Below, one piece after another: positions 6,890 to 14,230 of a stretch of DNA of 36,289 bases. The stretch is taken from positions 1 to 36,289 of the forward strand of contig CAZNNH010000049.1 in NCBI GenBank assembly GCA_964574335.1. Direction: 5' to 3'. Both the position numbers and the translations under genes were made by a program. The DNA is from CAZNNH01 sp964574335 (GTDB taxonomy: Bacteria > Acidobacteriota > Vicinamibacteria > Fen-336). Under the pieces are notes generated by a model that worked only from the letters and a program-made list of their open reading frames with translations, searched no databases and was not told where the DNA came from. Numbering within the stretch: position 1 is the stretch's first letter; the number at the start of each line of letters is the position of its first letter.

Positions 6890-8707
6890 GTGGAGCCAGC
6901 ACCCGACACCGAAGCGATACCTGGGCCCCCGGCGACCGTGCCGCGCCTGACCGCCGTGACCCGCCGTCGGGCCCTGGCGCTAGCGCTCTCGATGACGCTG
7001 GCTGCCGCCGCGGCGCTCCTGGCGTGGCCCACGGTCCGTCGCGGGCTGGAGACAGCCATTGCCCGAAGGGCCCGGGCCGAGGCGGCACGGCTCGGTCTCC
7101 GCCTGGAGCTGGGGCGGGTGGAGCTCTCCCCGTCGCTGCGGATCCGACTCGACCACCTGTCCCTGGCACGGGACCAGGGGGGCGTTGGCGGATTCGAATG
7201 GGTCGAGATCGAGCCGCGGTTGTGGGGAAGGGGGCTGGGGCACCTCTCCCGGGTGGCGATCGGAGCCGGGCTGGTGGTGCTGCCCCACGGCCTCGAGATC
7301 GAGACCCGCCCCTCGACCTGGCAGGTCACCACCCAACGAGGCCACCTCCGGGTGGTGGGGTTTGAGGGCGGTCTCGGGATCACCGCGGAGTCAAAGGCGG
7401 CGGACGGTGATCGTACGCTGGTCGTGAAGGTGCAAGACCTCCCCCTCCAGCAGGTCGCCGACGTCCGCTGGAACGGAGCCTCGGTCGCCGAGCTAGGCCG
7501 ATGGGAGGGCAGCCTGGTGCTGCGCCTCGGGAGCGATGGGGAGCAGGCCGCACAGGCGAGAATGGCGGGCCGGGGCCTGCGGCTGGCCACCCTCCCGAGG
7601 CTCGAGGGCCTGGTCGACGGGAGCCCCCGCGGCGAGTCGGTCGACGTGAGCCTGGACGTTGCCGCCGCCTTCTCCCCGACGCGCCGTTGCCTGCAGGTCT
7701 CCATGCTCCGACTGGTGACCAACCGTGTCGTGGCCGAGGGCCACGGACGGATCGAGTCGACCCCGACCGCCTCCTCGCTCGACGTCCAGCTCCGTCTCGA
7801 TCATCTCGACCTGCGGGCGTTGTTCGACGTGCTGGGTCTCGACCCGCCTGCGGACAAGCTCGGCTCCCTCTCGGCAGCGGTGGCCGTCGCGCGCCGTCCC
7901 GACCAGCCGGGTCCGATCACCGTCAGACAGAGCCTGAGCTTCTACTCACCCCACGGCACGCTGGCGGCGATCGAGAGGCTGCAGGAGCCGTTCACCTACC
8001 GGACCGAGGAGCCCGATGGGAGCGTCCACCTGATCGAGGTGCGCCCCGGCGCCCCGGACTTCATCGCCCTCTCCGAGGTGCCGCCGCTGTTCGTGCAGGC
8101 GCTGCTGCTGGCCGAGGACTACGGCTTCGAAGGCCATCGGGGCGTCGACCTCTCCGCCGTCGCGGAGGCCGCCGTCGCCAGCCTCGGCGAGGGCAAGCCC
8201 TGGCGGGGCGCCTCGACCATCACCCAGCAACTGGTGAAGAACCTGCTCCTCTCCAAGGAGCGCACCCTGACCCGCAAGCTGAGCGAGCTCCCGCTGGCGC
8301 TGCTCCTCGACTCGCGCCTCGGCAAGGAGCGGCAGCTCGAGATCTACCTGAACGTGGTGGAGTGGGGACCGGGGCTCTACGGCCTGCGGCCGGCGGCCGA
8401 GCACTACTTCGGTAAGACCCCGGGCGAGCTCTGCCCCAAGGAGATGGCCTTCCTGGTGCGCCTGATCCCGGGCCCCTTGATCTACCAGCGCTGCTTCGCC
8501 TCGGGGGAGCTGTCACCGGCCTTCGAGGGGCTGGTGGTGAGCCTGCTCGGGAAGCTGTGGTCGACCGGCTCGCTCACCGACGACGAGTACCAGCAAGCGC
8601 TTCAGACGCCACTGAAGCTCGGAGGATCGGCGAGGTCCGAGGGTGAGGGTCAGGCCGACGGCACCTCGACCTCGCGCCAGGCTGCCGTCGGGGGCCCGGT
8701 CTCGTGA
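6890..8707 (+). CDS. AsmA-like / GT51 peptidoglycan glycosyltransferase fusion
   Basis: A 605-residue inner-membrane protein. One membrane segment (about 26-48) is followed by roughly 300 residues of AsmA/DUF748-like beta-rich repeats (RLGLRLELGRVELSPSLRIR and similar). From about 390 onward comes a GT51 lipid II polymerase domain: LLLAEDYGFEGHRGVD with catalytic E409, GASTITQQLVKNLLL (about 440), RTLTRKLSE and LEIYLNVVEWGPGLYG. There is no transpeptidase domain. It would polymerise glycan strands in the periplasm; the AsmA-like part may span or sense the periplasm. Start GTG 6890 is chosen so that the membrane segment is intact; no strong ribosome-binding site is visible. The 3' end overlaps the convergent kinase gene by 58 bp. 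Confidence 0.87.
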   Translation: MEPAPDTEAIPGPPATVPRLTAVTRRRALALALSMTLAAAAALLAWPTVRRGLETAIARRARAEAARLGLRLELGRVELSPSLRIRLDHLSLARDQGGVGGFEWVEIEPRLWGRGLGHLSRVAIGAGLVVLPHGLEIETRPSTWQVTTQRGHLRVVGFEGGLGITAESKAADGDRTLVVKVQDLPLQQVADVRWNGASVAELGRWEGSLVLRLGSDGEQAAQARMAGRGLRLATLPRLEGLVDGSPRGESVDVSLDVAAAFSPTRRCLQVSMLRLVTNRVVAEGHGRIESTPTASSLDVQLRLDHLDLRALFDVLGLDPPADKLGSLSAAVAVARRPDQPGPITVRQSLSFYSPHGTLAAIERLQEPFTYRTEEPDGSVHLIEVRPGAPDFIALSEVPPLFVQALLLAEDYGFEGHRGVDLSAVAEAAVASLGEGKPWRGASTITQQLVKNLLLSKERTLTRKLSELPLALLLDSRLGKERQLEIYLNVVEWGPGLYGLRPAAEHYFGKTPGELCPKEMAFLVRLIPGPLIYQRCFASGELSPAFEGLVVSLLGKLWSTGSLTDDEYQQALQTPLKLGGSARSEGEGQADGTSTSRQAAVGGPVS

Positions 8708-10419
8708 GACGGCCAGAGGCGGAAGCCGTCCAGGATCGAGCCGCCGATGAACTCGCGCAGGATCGAGTTGCCCGGTACCACGTCGGCGGCGGCGGGCTTG
8801 AACCACTGTAGGAACGACAGCAGGCGGTTCACCTCCACGAACTCGGCGGTGTCGGCCCGGATCTGCAGCAGCAGCGGCTCGGCCAGCGGGCGCAGCACCG
8901 ACAGCTCGTGGACCAGCGACGAGTTGAAGATGGCGTCCGCGTTCTCCTGGAACGGGAAGATGTTCCGCTTCTCGCCGCGCGCCACCGAGATCCAGCGGGC
9001 GATCGTCTCCCGGGCCGGGTAGCCCCGGGTGGCGGTGTCGCGGACCACCCGGCGGATCAGCCGGCAGTCGGTGGTGCTCACCCGGTTGTGGCGGTCCAGG
9101 TTGAGCTGGGTGAGCGCGGAGACGTAGACGCGGTAGAGGCGCTCCGAGGGGAGACCGGACAGCAGGAGCGGGTTCAGGCCGTGGATCCCCTCGACGATCA
9201 GGACATCCTCCGGGCGCAGCCTCGCCGTCGTCCCGGGTCGCCTTCTCCCGGCGCGAAAGTCGTAGTGAGGCAGCGCGACGGTCCGGCCCTCGAGCAACGC
9301 CAGGAGATGTGACTCGACCAGGCCCAGGTCCACGGCCCCGATGTGCTCGAAGTCGTAGTTGCCGTGCTCGTCCTTGGGGGTATCCTCGCGGTCGAGGAAG
9401 TAGTCGTCGAGTCCGACCGGGAACGGGCGGCGGCCCATCGCCAGGAGCTGCACCGCCAACCGTTTGGAGAAGGTGGTCTTCCCCGACGAGGAGGGTCCGG
9501 CCACCACCACCACCCGGACGTCTCGAGCGGCGATCTCGCGGGCGATGGCGGCGATCCGCCCCTCGTGGAGGGCCTCGGCCACCAGCGACACCTCGGGGAG
9601 CCGCCCGGCCTCGATGGCGTCGTTGAGCGCCCCGGCGCTGCGCACACCCAGTCGGTTCAGCCAGTCGCCGGCCTCCTGGAAGACGCTGAACAGCTTCGGG
9701 TAGGGCGCCAGGGCCGCGATCCGACCGGGCTCGTGCTGGTGAGGGAACTGCAGCATGAAGCCGTGCGGGAGGGCCCGCAGGGCGAAGTGCGGGACGTACC
9801 CTGCCGAGGGAACCAGGTAGCCGTGGCTGAAGTGGGCCCGCCCCCGCAGCGTGTAGAGCGGCACCTTACCCTTCGCCCGGTGGGCGAGCAGGCGGGCGGT
9901 GTCGTCCTCGCCCCGTGAGCGGAACCGCTCGACCGCCTCGGTGACCTCGACCAGAGACCGGACAAGAGGCGCATCTTCGGCCACGATCTCCCGCATGCGC
10001 TCGTCGATCCGACCGAGCTCCGATTCCTCGAAGACCGGGCGTCCGCGAACGGTGCAGTAGTAGCCGGCCGCCGTGGTGGCGGGGTGCTCCACGAACACGC
10101 TCGCCTCTGGGAAGAGCTCCTTGGTGGCCGTGACCAGCAGGAAGACGAGCGATCGGCGGTAGATGCGGACGCCGTCCATGTCCTCCGGCCCCACCGGCCG
10201 GACCTCGGCGTCGTGCGTGAGGGGGACGCTCAGCTCGCGCAGGCGGCCGTCGACCACGGCGGCCAACGCCTCCTGGCCGGGATGGCCATCGCGGGCGGCG
10301 GCCCGCAACAGGTCACCGAGCGGCGTGCCGACCGGCGCTTCGAGGACACTGCCGTCCGGGAAACGGGCCTGCACCCGCCGCCGCGGCGCGGCTCGGGTGA
10401 TCTCCGGGAGAGAAGCCAT
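8650..10419 (-). CDS. TGS / ThrRS-SAD / uridine kinase-like nucleoside kinase
   Basis: A 589-residue three-part protein. Residues about 15-80 form a TGS-like domain (FPDGSVLEAPVGTPLGDLL). Residues about 95-290 resemble the second additional domain of threonyl- and alanyl-tRNA synthetases (FVEHPATTAAGYY, then HFSHGYLVPSAG). The C-terminal half is a uridine kinase-like P-loop domain with GPSSSGKTTFSKRL (about 307), DDYFLDRE, DVLIVEGIHGLNP and RRVVRDTATRGYPARETI. This architecture is a known but poorly characterised nucleoside-kinase family; the phosphorylated substrate is not known to me. The ATG overlaps the upstream stop as ATGA, so translation is coupled to the PilZ gene. The C-terminus runs into the convergent GT51 gene. 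Confidence 0.86.
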   Translation of the reverse strand: MASLPEITRAAPRRRVQARFPDGSVLEAPVGTPLGDLLRAAARDGHPGQEALAAVVDGRLRELSVPLTHDAEVRPVGPEDMDGVRIYRRSLVFLLVTATKELFPEASVFVEHPATTAAGYYCTVRGRPVFEESELGRIDERMREIVAEDAPLVRSLVEVTEAVERFRSRGEDDTARLLAHRAKGKVPLYTLRGRAHFSHGYLVPSAGYVPHFALRALPHGFMLQFPHQHEPGRIAALAPYPKLFSVFQEAGDWLNRLGVRSAGALNDAIEAGRLPEVSLVAEALHEGRIAAIAREIAARDVRVVVVAGPSSSGKTTFSKRLAVQLLAMGRRPFPVGLDDYFLDREDTPKDEHGNYDFEHIGAVDLGLVESHLLALLEGRTVALPHYDFRAGRRRPGTTARLRPEDVLIVEGIHGLNPLLLSGLPSERLYRVYVSALTQLNLDRHNRVSTTDCRLIRRVVRDTATRGYPARETIARWISVARGEKRNIFPFQENADAIFNSSLVHELSVLRPLAEPLLLQIRADTAEFVEVNRLLSFLQWFKPAAADVVPGNSILREFIGGSILDGFRLWPSHETGPPTAAWREVEVPSA

Positions 10420-11141
10420 CAGGTCAGGCCGCTGGAGACGAACCCGAGGATCTTGCCCGCCAGCATCGCGGTGGTGCCCGTGAACTTGACGCCCACCAGG
10501 AAGGCGCCCTCCTGGGTCGTCGCGCACCAGCGGACCTCGCCTCCGAGCGCCACGTGGGTGGTCTCCTCGTGGGCGTTCAGGACCACCCGCACCAGGTCGC
10601 CGCTCTCGAGCGCCTCGGTGGTCTCGACCCGGCACCCTCCGCTGCTGACGTCCACCAGCGTCCCCCGGACCTGGGTCTTGCTCTTCCGGATGTCCAGGGT
10701 GACTCGCATCACCACCGGTCGCCTCACCCGACGCCTGCGCTCGGTGTGATCGCTCTCGCCGCTCCAGCCGCTCAGCCGCTGGACCACCTCCAGCAGCTCC
10801 TCCTCGTAGACCGGCTTGGCCAGGTAGGCCGCTGCGCCCTTGGTGATCGCCGTGGTGTAGCTCTCGATGTCGGTGTCCCGGGCCAGCACCAGCAGTGGGA
10901 CGCCCAGAAGCGGCGGATGCTCGAGCAGGCTCTGGAGCACACCCACCCGATCCTCTTGGCGGCCCGAGTCGTCCAGGATGGTGATCAGCGGGGGCGTGAG
11001 GTCGGGCATGTCGAGGATCTCCGCCACCGTACCCGTCGCCACCGCCAGGCCCCCCTGGACCAGCAGCTTCTCGGCCATGCCTCGATCCGGACCCGGGTCG
11101 CCCACGAGCAGCGTAAAACCTTCGCGGTCGACCTGGGCCAC
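10419..11141 (-). CDS. Receiver-like / PilZ two-domain protein
   Basis: A 240-residue cytoplasmic protein. Residues 8-125 form a CheY-like domain: the usual acidic pair after strand 1 is reduced to LLVGDPGPD, the phospho-acceptor region is LITILDDSG (D57 or D58), and the conserved Lys is present in AAYLAKPV. Residues about 135-235 form a PilZ domain with the Arg-rich entry ERRRRVRRPV and VDVSSGGCRV, the DxSxxG motif; together these bind cyclic di-GMP in known PilZ proteins. I start at the GTG at 11141 because AGGAG lies 7 bp upstream; the open frame continues upstream only as a shadow. The gene follows the Lys-Pro protein by 2 bp and overlaps the kinase by 3 bp. Confidence 0.84.
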   Translation of the reverse strand: MAQVDREGFTLLVGDPGPDRGMAEKLLVQGGLAVATGTVAEILDMPDLTPPLITILDDSGRQEDRVGVLQSLLEHPPLLGVPLLVLARDTDIESYTTAITKGAAAYLAKPVYEEELLEVVQRLSGWSGESDHTERRRRVRRPVVMRVTLDIRKSKTQVRGTLVDVSSGGCRVETTEALESGDLVRVVLNAHEETTHVALGGEVRWCATTQEGAFLVGVKFTGTTAMLAGKILGFVSSGLT

Positions 11142-11143
11142 GG

Positions 11144-12007
11144 TCAGCTCCTCACCCGGTCGCGGAGCCGGCGCAGGGTGAGCTCGACGTCCACGATCAG
11201 AGCCTCGGTGCTGCTCTCGAGCTGGTCGAGCACCCGATGGAACTGCGAGTAGTCGGGCTGCCCGGGCTCGTCCGCCTCGGCCAGCGTCTCCAGCCGTGCC
11301 GCCCACTCCATCAGGTTCTGCAGGCTCCCCTCGCCGTGGGGGTCCATGTGAGAGGTCTCGGTACCTCCGATGTCGAGGCCGCGCAAGAACGCGCCGATCT
11401 CCCGGCGCCGCGTCACCGCCCGCTCCACCACGCTCGCGAACGTACGTCGAACCAGCGGCATCCGGCCCGGCAGCAGGGGCTCGATGCTGCCGCTCTCGAA
11501 TCGGCGGGACGCAGCGGTCAGCTCACGGGCGAGCTCGCCGGAATCCAACCCGTGCCCGTCATCCCGCTTGGCCAGCGCCTCCAGGATCCGCGCCTCGGGC
11601 ACCGTCTGCTCGGACGACACGCAGCCCCGAAGCAGGTACTGGACCTCCTCGAGGCCGCGGGGCCCGCCCGGCAGCAGGATCGATCCGGGCACGATCGGCC
11701 GCCCGTCCGCGCCGCGACGGGTGGACTGACGGCGGGCGTGGCGGGCGCGCGGCTTGGCGGGCGCCTCCGCTCCCATGGGAGCGGCCGCCGGCCGGCCCTT
11801 CCCTGCGCCGGCGCCACGCGCCTTCGGCTTGCGGGCCTCGGCAGAGGCCGAGCCCTTCCGGGCAGACACCCGCTCCGCGCGGGTCGCCGGTCGGCCCTTG
11901 GGCTTGGGCTTGGGCTTGGGCTTCGTCTTGGGCTTGGGCTTGGGCTTGAGCTTGGCCTTCGCCTTGGGCTTGGGCTTGGCCTTGTCCTTCTTCTTGGCGA
12001 CCACCAT
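11144..12007 (-). CDS. Unknown protein with Lys-Pro repeat tail
   Basis: A 287-residue protein in two parts. The first 110 residues are extremely basic and low in complexity, with tandem Lys-Pro repeats (about 11-38) followed by an Arg/Ala/Gly-rich stretch, resembling histone H1-like tails. The remaining part is predicted mainly helical (LEEVQYLLRGCVSSEQTVPE, then EWAARLETLAEADEPGQPDY and a final basic helix) with no motif I recognise. DNA or nucleoid binding through the tail is possible but inferred. It lies between the topoisomerase VI A subunit (81 bp gap) and the receiver-PilZ gene (2 bp gap), so cotranscription with both is likely. A GAGGAG lies just before the ATG. Confidence 0.75.
   Translation of the reverse strand: MVVAKKKDKAKPKPKAKAKLKPKPKPKTKPKPKPKPKGRPATRAERVSARKGSASAEARKPKARGAGAGKGRPAAAPMGAEAPAKPRARHARRQSTRRGADGRPIVPGSILLPGGPRGLEEVQYLLRGCVSSEQTVPEARILEALAKRDDGHGLDSGELARELTAASRRFESGSIEPLLPGRMPLVRRTFASVVERAVTRRREIGAFLRGLDIGGTETSHMDPHGEGSLQNLMEWAARLETLAEADEPGQPDYSQFHRVLDQLESSTEALIVDVELTLRRLRDRVRS
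11896..11990. repeat. Hexanucleotide repeat tract encoding Lys-Pro / Lys-Ala repeats
   Basis: On the plus strand the unit GGCTTG recurs about a dozen times with occasional variants (GCCTTC, GTCTTG, GAGCTT). Read on the minus strand it encodes alternating Lys and Pro or Ala. Such tracts change length by slippage in steps of two codons without breaking the frame. Confidence 0.85.
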
Positions 12008-12088
12008 GGCTCCTCGCTCCCAGGGCCGCCCGATGACGACCCTTGTCCATCTCAGCCGGCGGAGGACGCTGCGCCTTTTTTGCCCGGG

Positions 12089-13147
12089 CTAGGGCAGAAA
12101 CCGCTCCGGGTGCCGCAGCTTGTCCGGCAGGTACGTGTCCATCACGTAGTTGAGGTCGAACTTCGCGAAGGCCTGCTGCTCGGCGCGCTTTCCCATCTTG
12201 AGCAGCTGCTCGAGCGCCTTGGCCCACTCCTTGTAGTGCTTGAAGAACGGGTCGTTCTTCAGGGCGTCCTTGGCTCGCTTGACGTCCACCTCCTTGAGCG
12301 GGTGTGTGGGCAGCTCGTAGTCCACGATGTCCTGGGGCGTGACCCCGAGGAAACGCGCCTTCGGGACGCAGAAGTACGCGTTGAGATGGGCGTTGTTTCC
12401 GGAGCCGACCTTCAGGGTCCGGTAGATGTTGCCGATGCCGTAGGGATCGCAGTCGACGAACACGTAGACCGGTAGCTTCTTCTCGTCGGAGAGCCGACGG
12501 ACGAAGCGCCGGACGGCCCGGGTCGGGACCCCGGCCATCGACACCAGGATGCAGTCGGCTCGCTCCCAGAAGCGGTGCCGGTTCAGGCGATCGAAGATGC
12601 CTCCGGTCTCGATCGCCAGGATGAACTTGGCCTTGGTCTTGAAGCCCAGGTGCTCGACTGCCGGTGGGATGCCGTACGAGCCGGAGCCGAACTTGGTGCA
12701 GTCCACGGCGATCGTCTTGGTGCTGCCCGGCTCGTGGTCGATGACGACCAGCGCCCCCGCCACCAGGCCGCCGTGCTCGTCGGGGCTGAAGCGGAGCTGC
12801 TCCTTGTTGACCCCGTAGAACGCCTCGATGTCGTCCATCAGGGTGTCGGACTCGACCTGGACGTCGCAGCGGGCCTCCTCCCAGTTCTTGGTCTGGTAGT
12901 AGGCGTCGCGCTTGGTGGCGTAGTCGTCGGTCTCGATCAGCTTCTTGGAGAGGGCGATCATTCGCAGCGTCTGGGCGAAGCTCTTCACCGTGGAGAAGCT
13001 GAGCGTCCGCTCCTTCTTCTTGCCCACCATCTCGAAATGCCCCCGGCTGGGGGAATAGCGGACGTTGGAGAGGGAGCGGAGCGGGAACTTCATCGACGGC
13101 TTGCCCCCCGACACGATCTTGTCGCGGATCTTCCCTGCCGAGTCCAC
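12089..13147 (-). CDS. top6A: DNA topoisomerase VI subunit A (Spo11/Top6A family)
   Basis: A protein of at least 352 residues forming the DNA-cleaving subunit of a type IIB topoisomerase. Counting from the GTG at 13147: the catalytic Tyr is in TKRDAYYQTKNW (Y84 by alignment with Spo11), and the Toprim metal site is formed by E180 in ILAIETGGIF and D232/D234 in VFVDCDPYGIG. Length and motif order fit Top6A. The start is uncertain: the frame stays open upstream through LPKSSVKEEAVLSRI, and a CTG at 13192 follows GGAGGA, whereas the GTG at 13147 has no well-spaced ribosome-binding site. It would pair with the Top6B encoded two genes upstream to relax and decatenate DNA using ATP. Confidence 0.93.
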   Translation of the reverse strand: MDSAGKIRDKIVSGGKPSMKFPLRSLSNVRYSPSRGHFEMVGKKKERTLSFSTVKSFAQTLRMIALSKKLIETDDYATKRDAYYQTKNWEEARCDVQVESDTLMDDIEAFYGVNKEQLRFSPDEHGGLVAGALVVIDHEPGSTKTIAVDCTKFGSGSYGIPPAVEHLGFKTKAKFILAIETGGIFDRLNRHRFWERADCILVSMAGVPTRAVRRFVRRLSDEKKLPVYVFVDCDPYGIGNIYRTLKVGSGNNAHLNAYFCVPKARFLGVTPQDIVDYELPTHPLKEVDVKRAKDALKNDPFFKHYKEWAKALEQLLKMGKRAEQQAFAKFDLNYVMDTYLPDKLRHPERFLP

Positions 13148-13178
13148 GATCCGGCTGAGGACGGCCTCCTCCTTGACG

Positions 13179-13211
13179 CTACTCTTGGGCAGACTTCCTC
13201 CGACGGAACAT
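13179..13211 (-). other. Short upstream reading frame or frame break before top6A
   Basis: An ATG at 13211 opens a 10-codon frame (MFRRRKSAQE, then TAG) in a different frame from top6A and overlapping its possible CTG start. It lies just after a possible extended -10. It could be a leader peptide, or a sign that the top6A start is displaced by a one-base error. Nothing else supports expression. Confidence 0.3.
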
Positions 13212-13224
13212 GTTGGCTCGGCTC

Positions 13225-13233
13225 AGTGTACCA
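13225..13233 (-). promoter_or_regulatory. Possible extended -10 promoter element for top6A
   Basis: The minus strand reads TGGTACACT, a TGn extended -10 with a 4/6 TATAAT match. Transcription would start near 13218, just upstream of the first top6A start candidates. No -35 is visible. This would let top6A be made independently of the upstream genes. Confidence 0.35.
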
Positions 13234-13238
13234 CGCGC

Positions 13239-13257
13239 AAAAAAGGCGCCGGCCGGG
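13239..13257 (-). terminator. Possible terminator after the cyclic-nucleotide-binding gene
   Basis: Directly after the stop at 13259 the minus strand has a GC-only block (GCCCGGCCGGCGCC, partly self-complementary) followed by six T. The stem is poor, so this may be a weak attenuator between the upstream gene and top6A. Confidence 0.3.
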
Positions 13258-13258
13258 C

Positions 13259-14191
13259 TCAGCGGTTGCGGGTCCTCTCCTCGCAAAACTGGCGCAGGAC
13301 CGCAAGCACCCGCGGATGGGTCTTGGTGATCTCGTCGAGCTGCGAGCGCTGCAACTCGAGCAGGTCACATTCGGTGGCGGCGGTGACGGTGGCGGTGCGA
13401 GGCTCTCCAGTCAGGATCGAGATCTCTCCGAAGAAGGCCCCGTCGGACATGCGACGCACCAGCCGGTGGCGTCCCGACGCCTCCCTGACGAAGGCCTTGG
13501 CGGTGCCGGTGGTCAGGATGAAGAGGGAGTCGCCGGGCTCGCCCTGGGTGATGATGATGTCGCCGGGCTCGAAGGTCTGCAGCGCAAGCCCGCGGATCAC
13601 CGCCACCAGCTCCTCCTGGGAGAAGTCGCTGAAGAGCGGGGAGGCCACCATGGCGGCGCTGGGCGGCGACCCGGCCGCCTGGGCGCTCGCAGCCTCCAGG
13701 GTCTCTTGCAGGCTCACCAGCAGGTCGTCCCTGGGCGCCTCTGCCGGCTCCTCTACCGCCACCGCGGCGGCCTCCGGCGCGACCGACATTGGCGTGATCT
13801 CCTCCATCCCCAGCTCGAGGAGAGGTGGTGCCGGCCGGCTCATGGTGGAGACCGTCTCCTGACGCCTCTTCTCGATCAGACCGGCCAGCTTCTGCTCGAC
13901 GTCGGCCCGTCCCGGATTGATGCGCTCGATCTTCTTGAGGGTGGCGATCGCCTTGGCCGCGTAGCCCTCCCGGGCGTAGTCGTCGGCCAGTCCCTTCAGG
14001 ATCGGCACCGCCTGGGCGCCCTTGCCCGAGAGGGTCAGGACGTCGGCGAGCTGAAGGCGCAGCCGGGGGTCGCGGGCGCCTTGCTTGAACTCGTCGTACA
14101 GCCGCTCGACCGCCTTGCCGTACTGCTTGGCGGCGATCAGCTCGTCGACGCTGCGCTCTTTGCTGCTTCCGAACCAGGACGAGAGGACCAT
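13259..14191 (-). CDS. TPR-like / cyclic nucleotide-binding domain protein
   Basis: A 310-residue cytoplasmic protein. Residues about 14-110 are TPR-like helical pairs (ELIAAKQYGKAVERLYDEF and AIATLKKIERINPG). A Pro/Ala/Glu-rich linker follows, then a CAP-type cyclic nucleotide-binding domain from about 184: SPLFSDFSQEEL, FEPGDIIITQGEPGDSLFIL and the phosphate-binding cassette GAFFGEISILTGEPRTATV. The cassette keeps the Glu (E256) and Arg (R265) expected to contact the ligand ribose and phosphate. There is no DNA-binding helix-turn-helix after it, so it is not a CRP-type transcription factor. The ATG has GGAG and AGGA upstream. It lies between top6B (39 bp) and top6A on the same strand; a link to topoisomerase control is inference. 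Confidence 0.85.
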   Translation of the reverse strand: MVLSSWFGSSKERSVDELIAAKQYGKAVERLYDEFKQGARDPRLRLQLADVLTLSGKGAQAVPILKGLADDYAREGYAAKAIATLKKIERINPGRADVEQKLAGLIEKRRQETVSTMSRPAPPLLELGMEEITPMSVAPEAAAVAVEEPAEAPRDDLLVSLQETLEAASAQAAGSPPSAAMVASPLFSDFSQEELVAVIRGLALQTFEPGDIIITQGEPGDSLFILTTGTAKAFVREASGRHRLVRRMSDGAFFGEISILTGEPRTATVTAATECDLLELQRSQLDEITKTHPRVLAVLRQFCEERTRNR

Positions 14192-14230
14192 TCCTGCTCC
14201 TGCGGAACGCCAGCGACGTTCGCCGGGATC

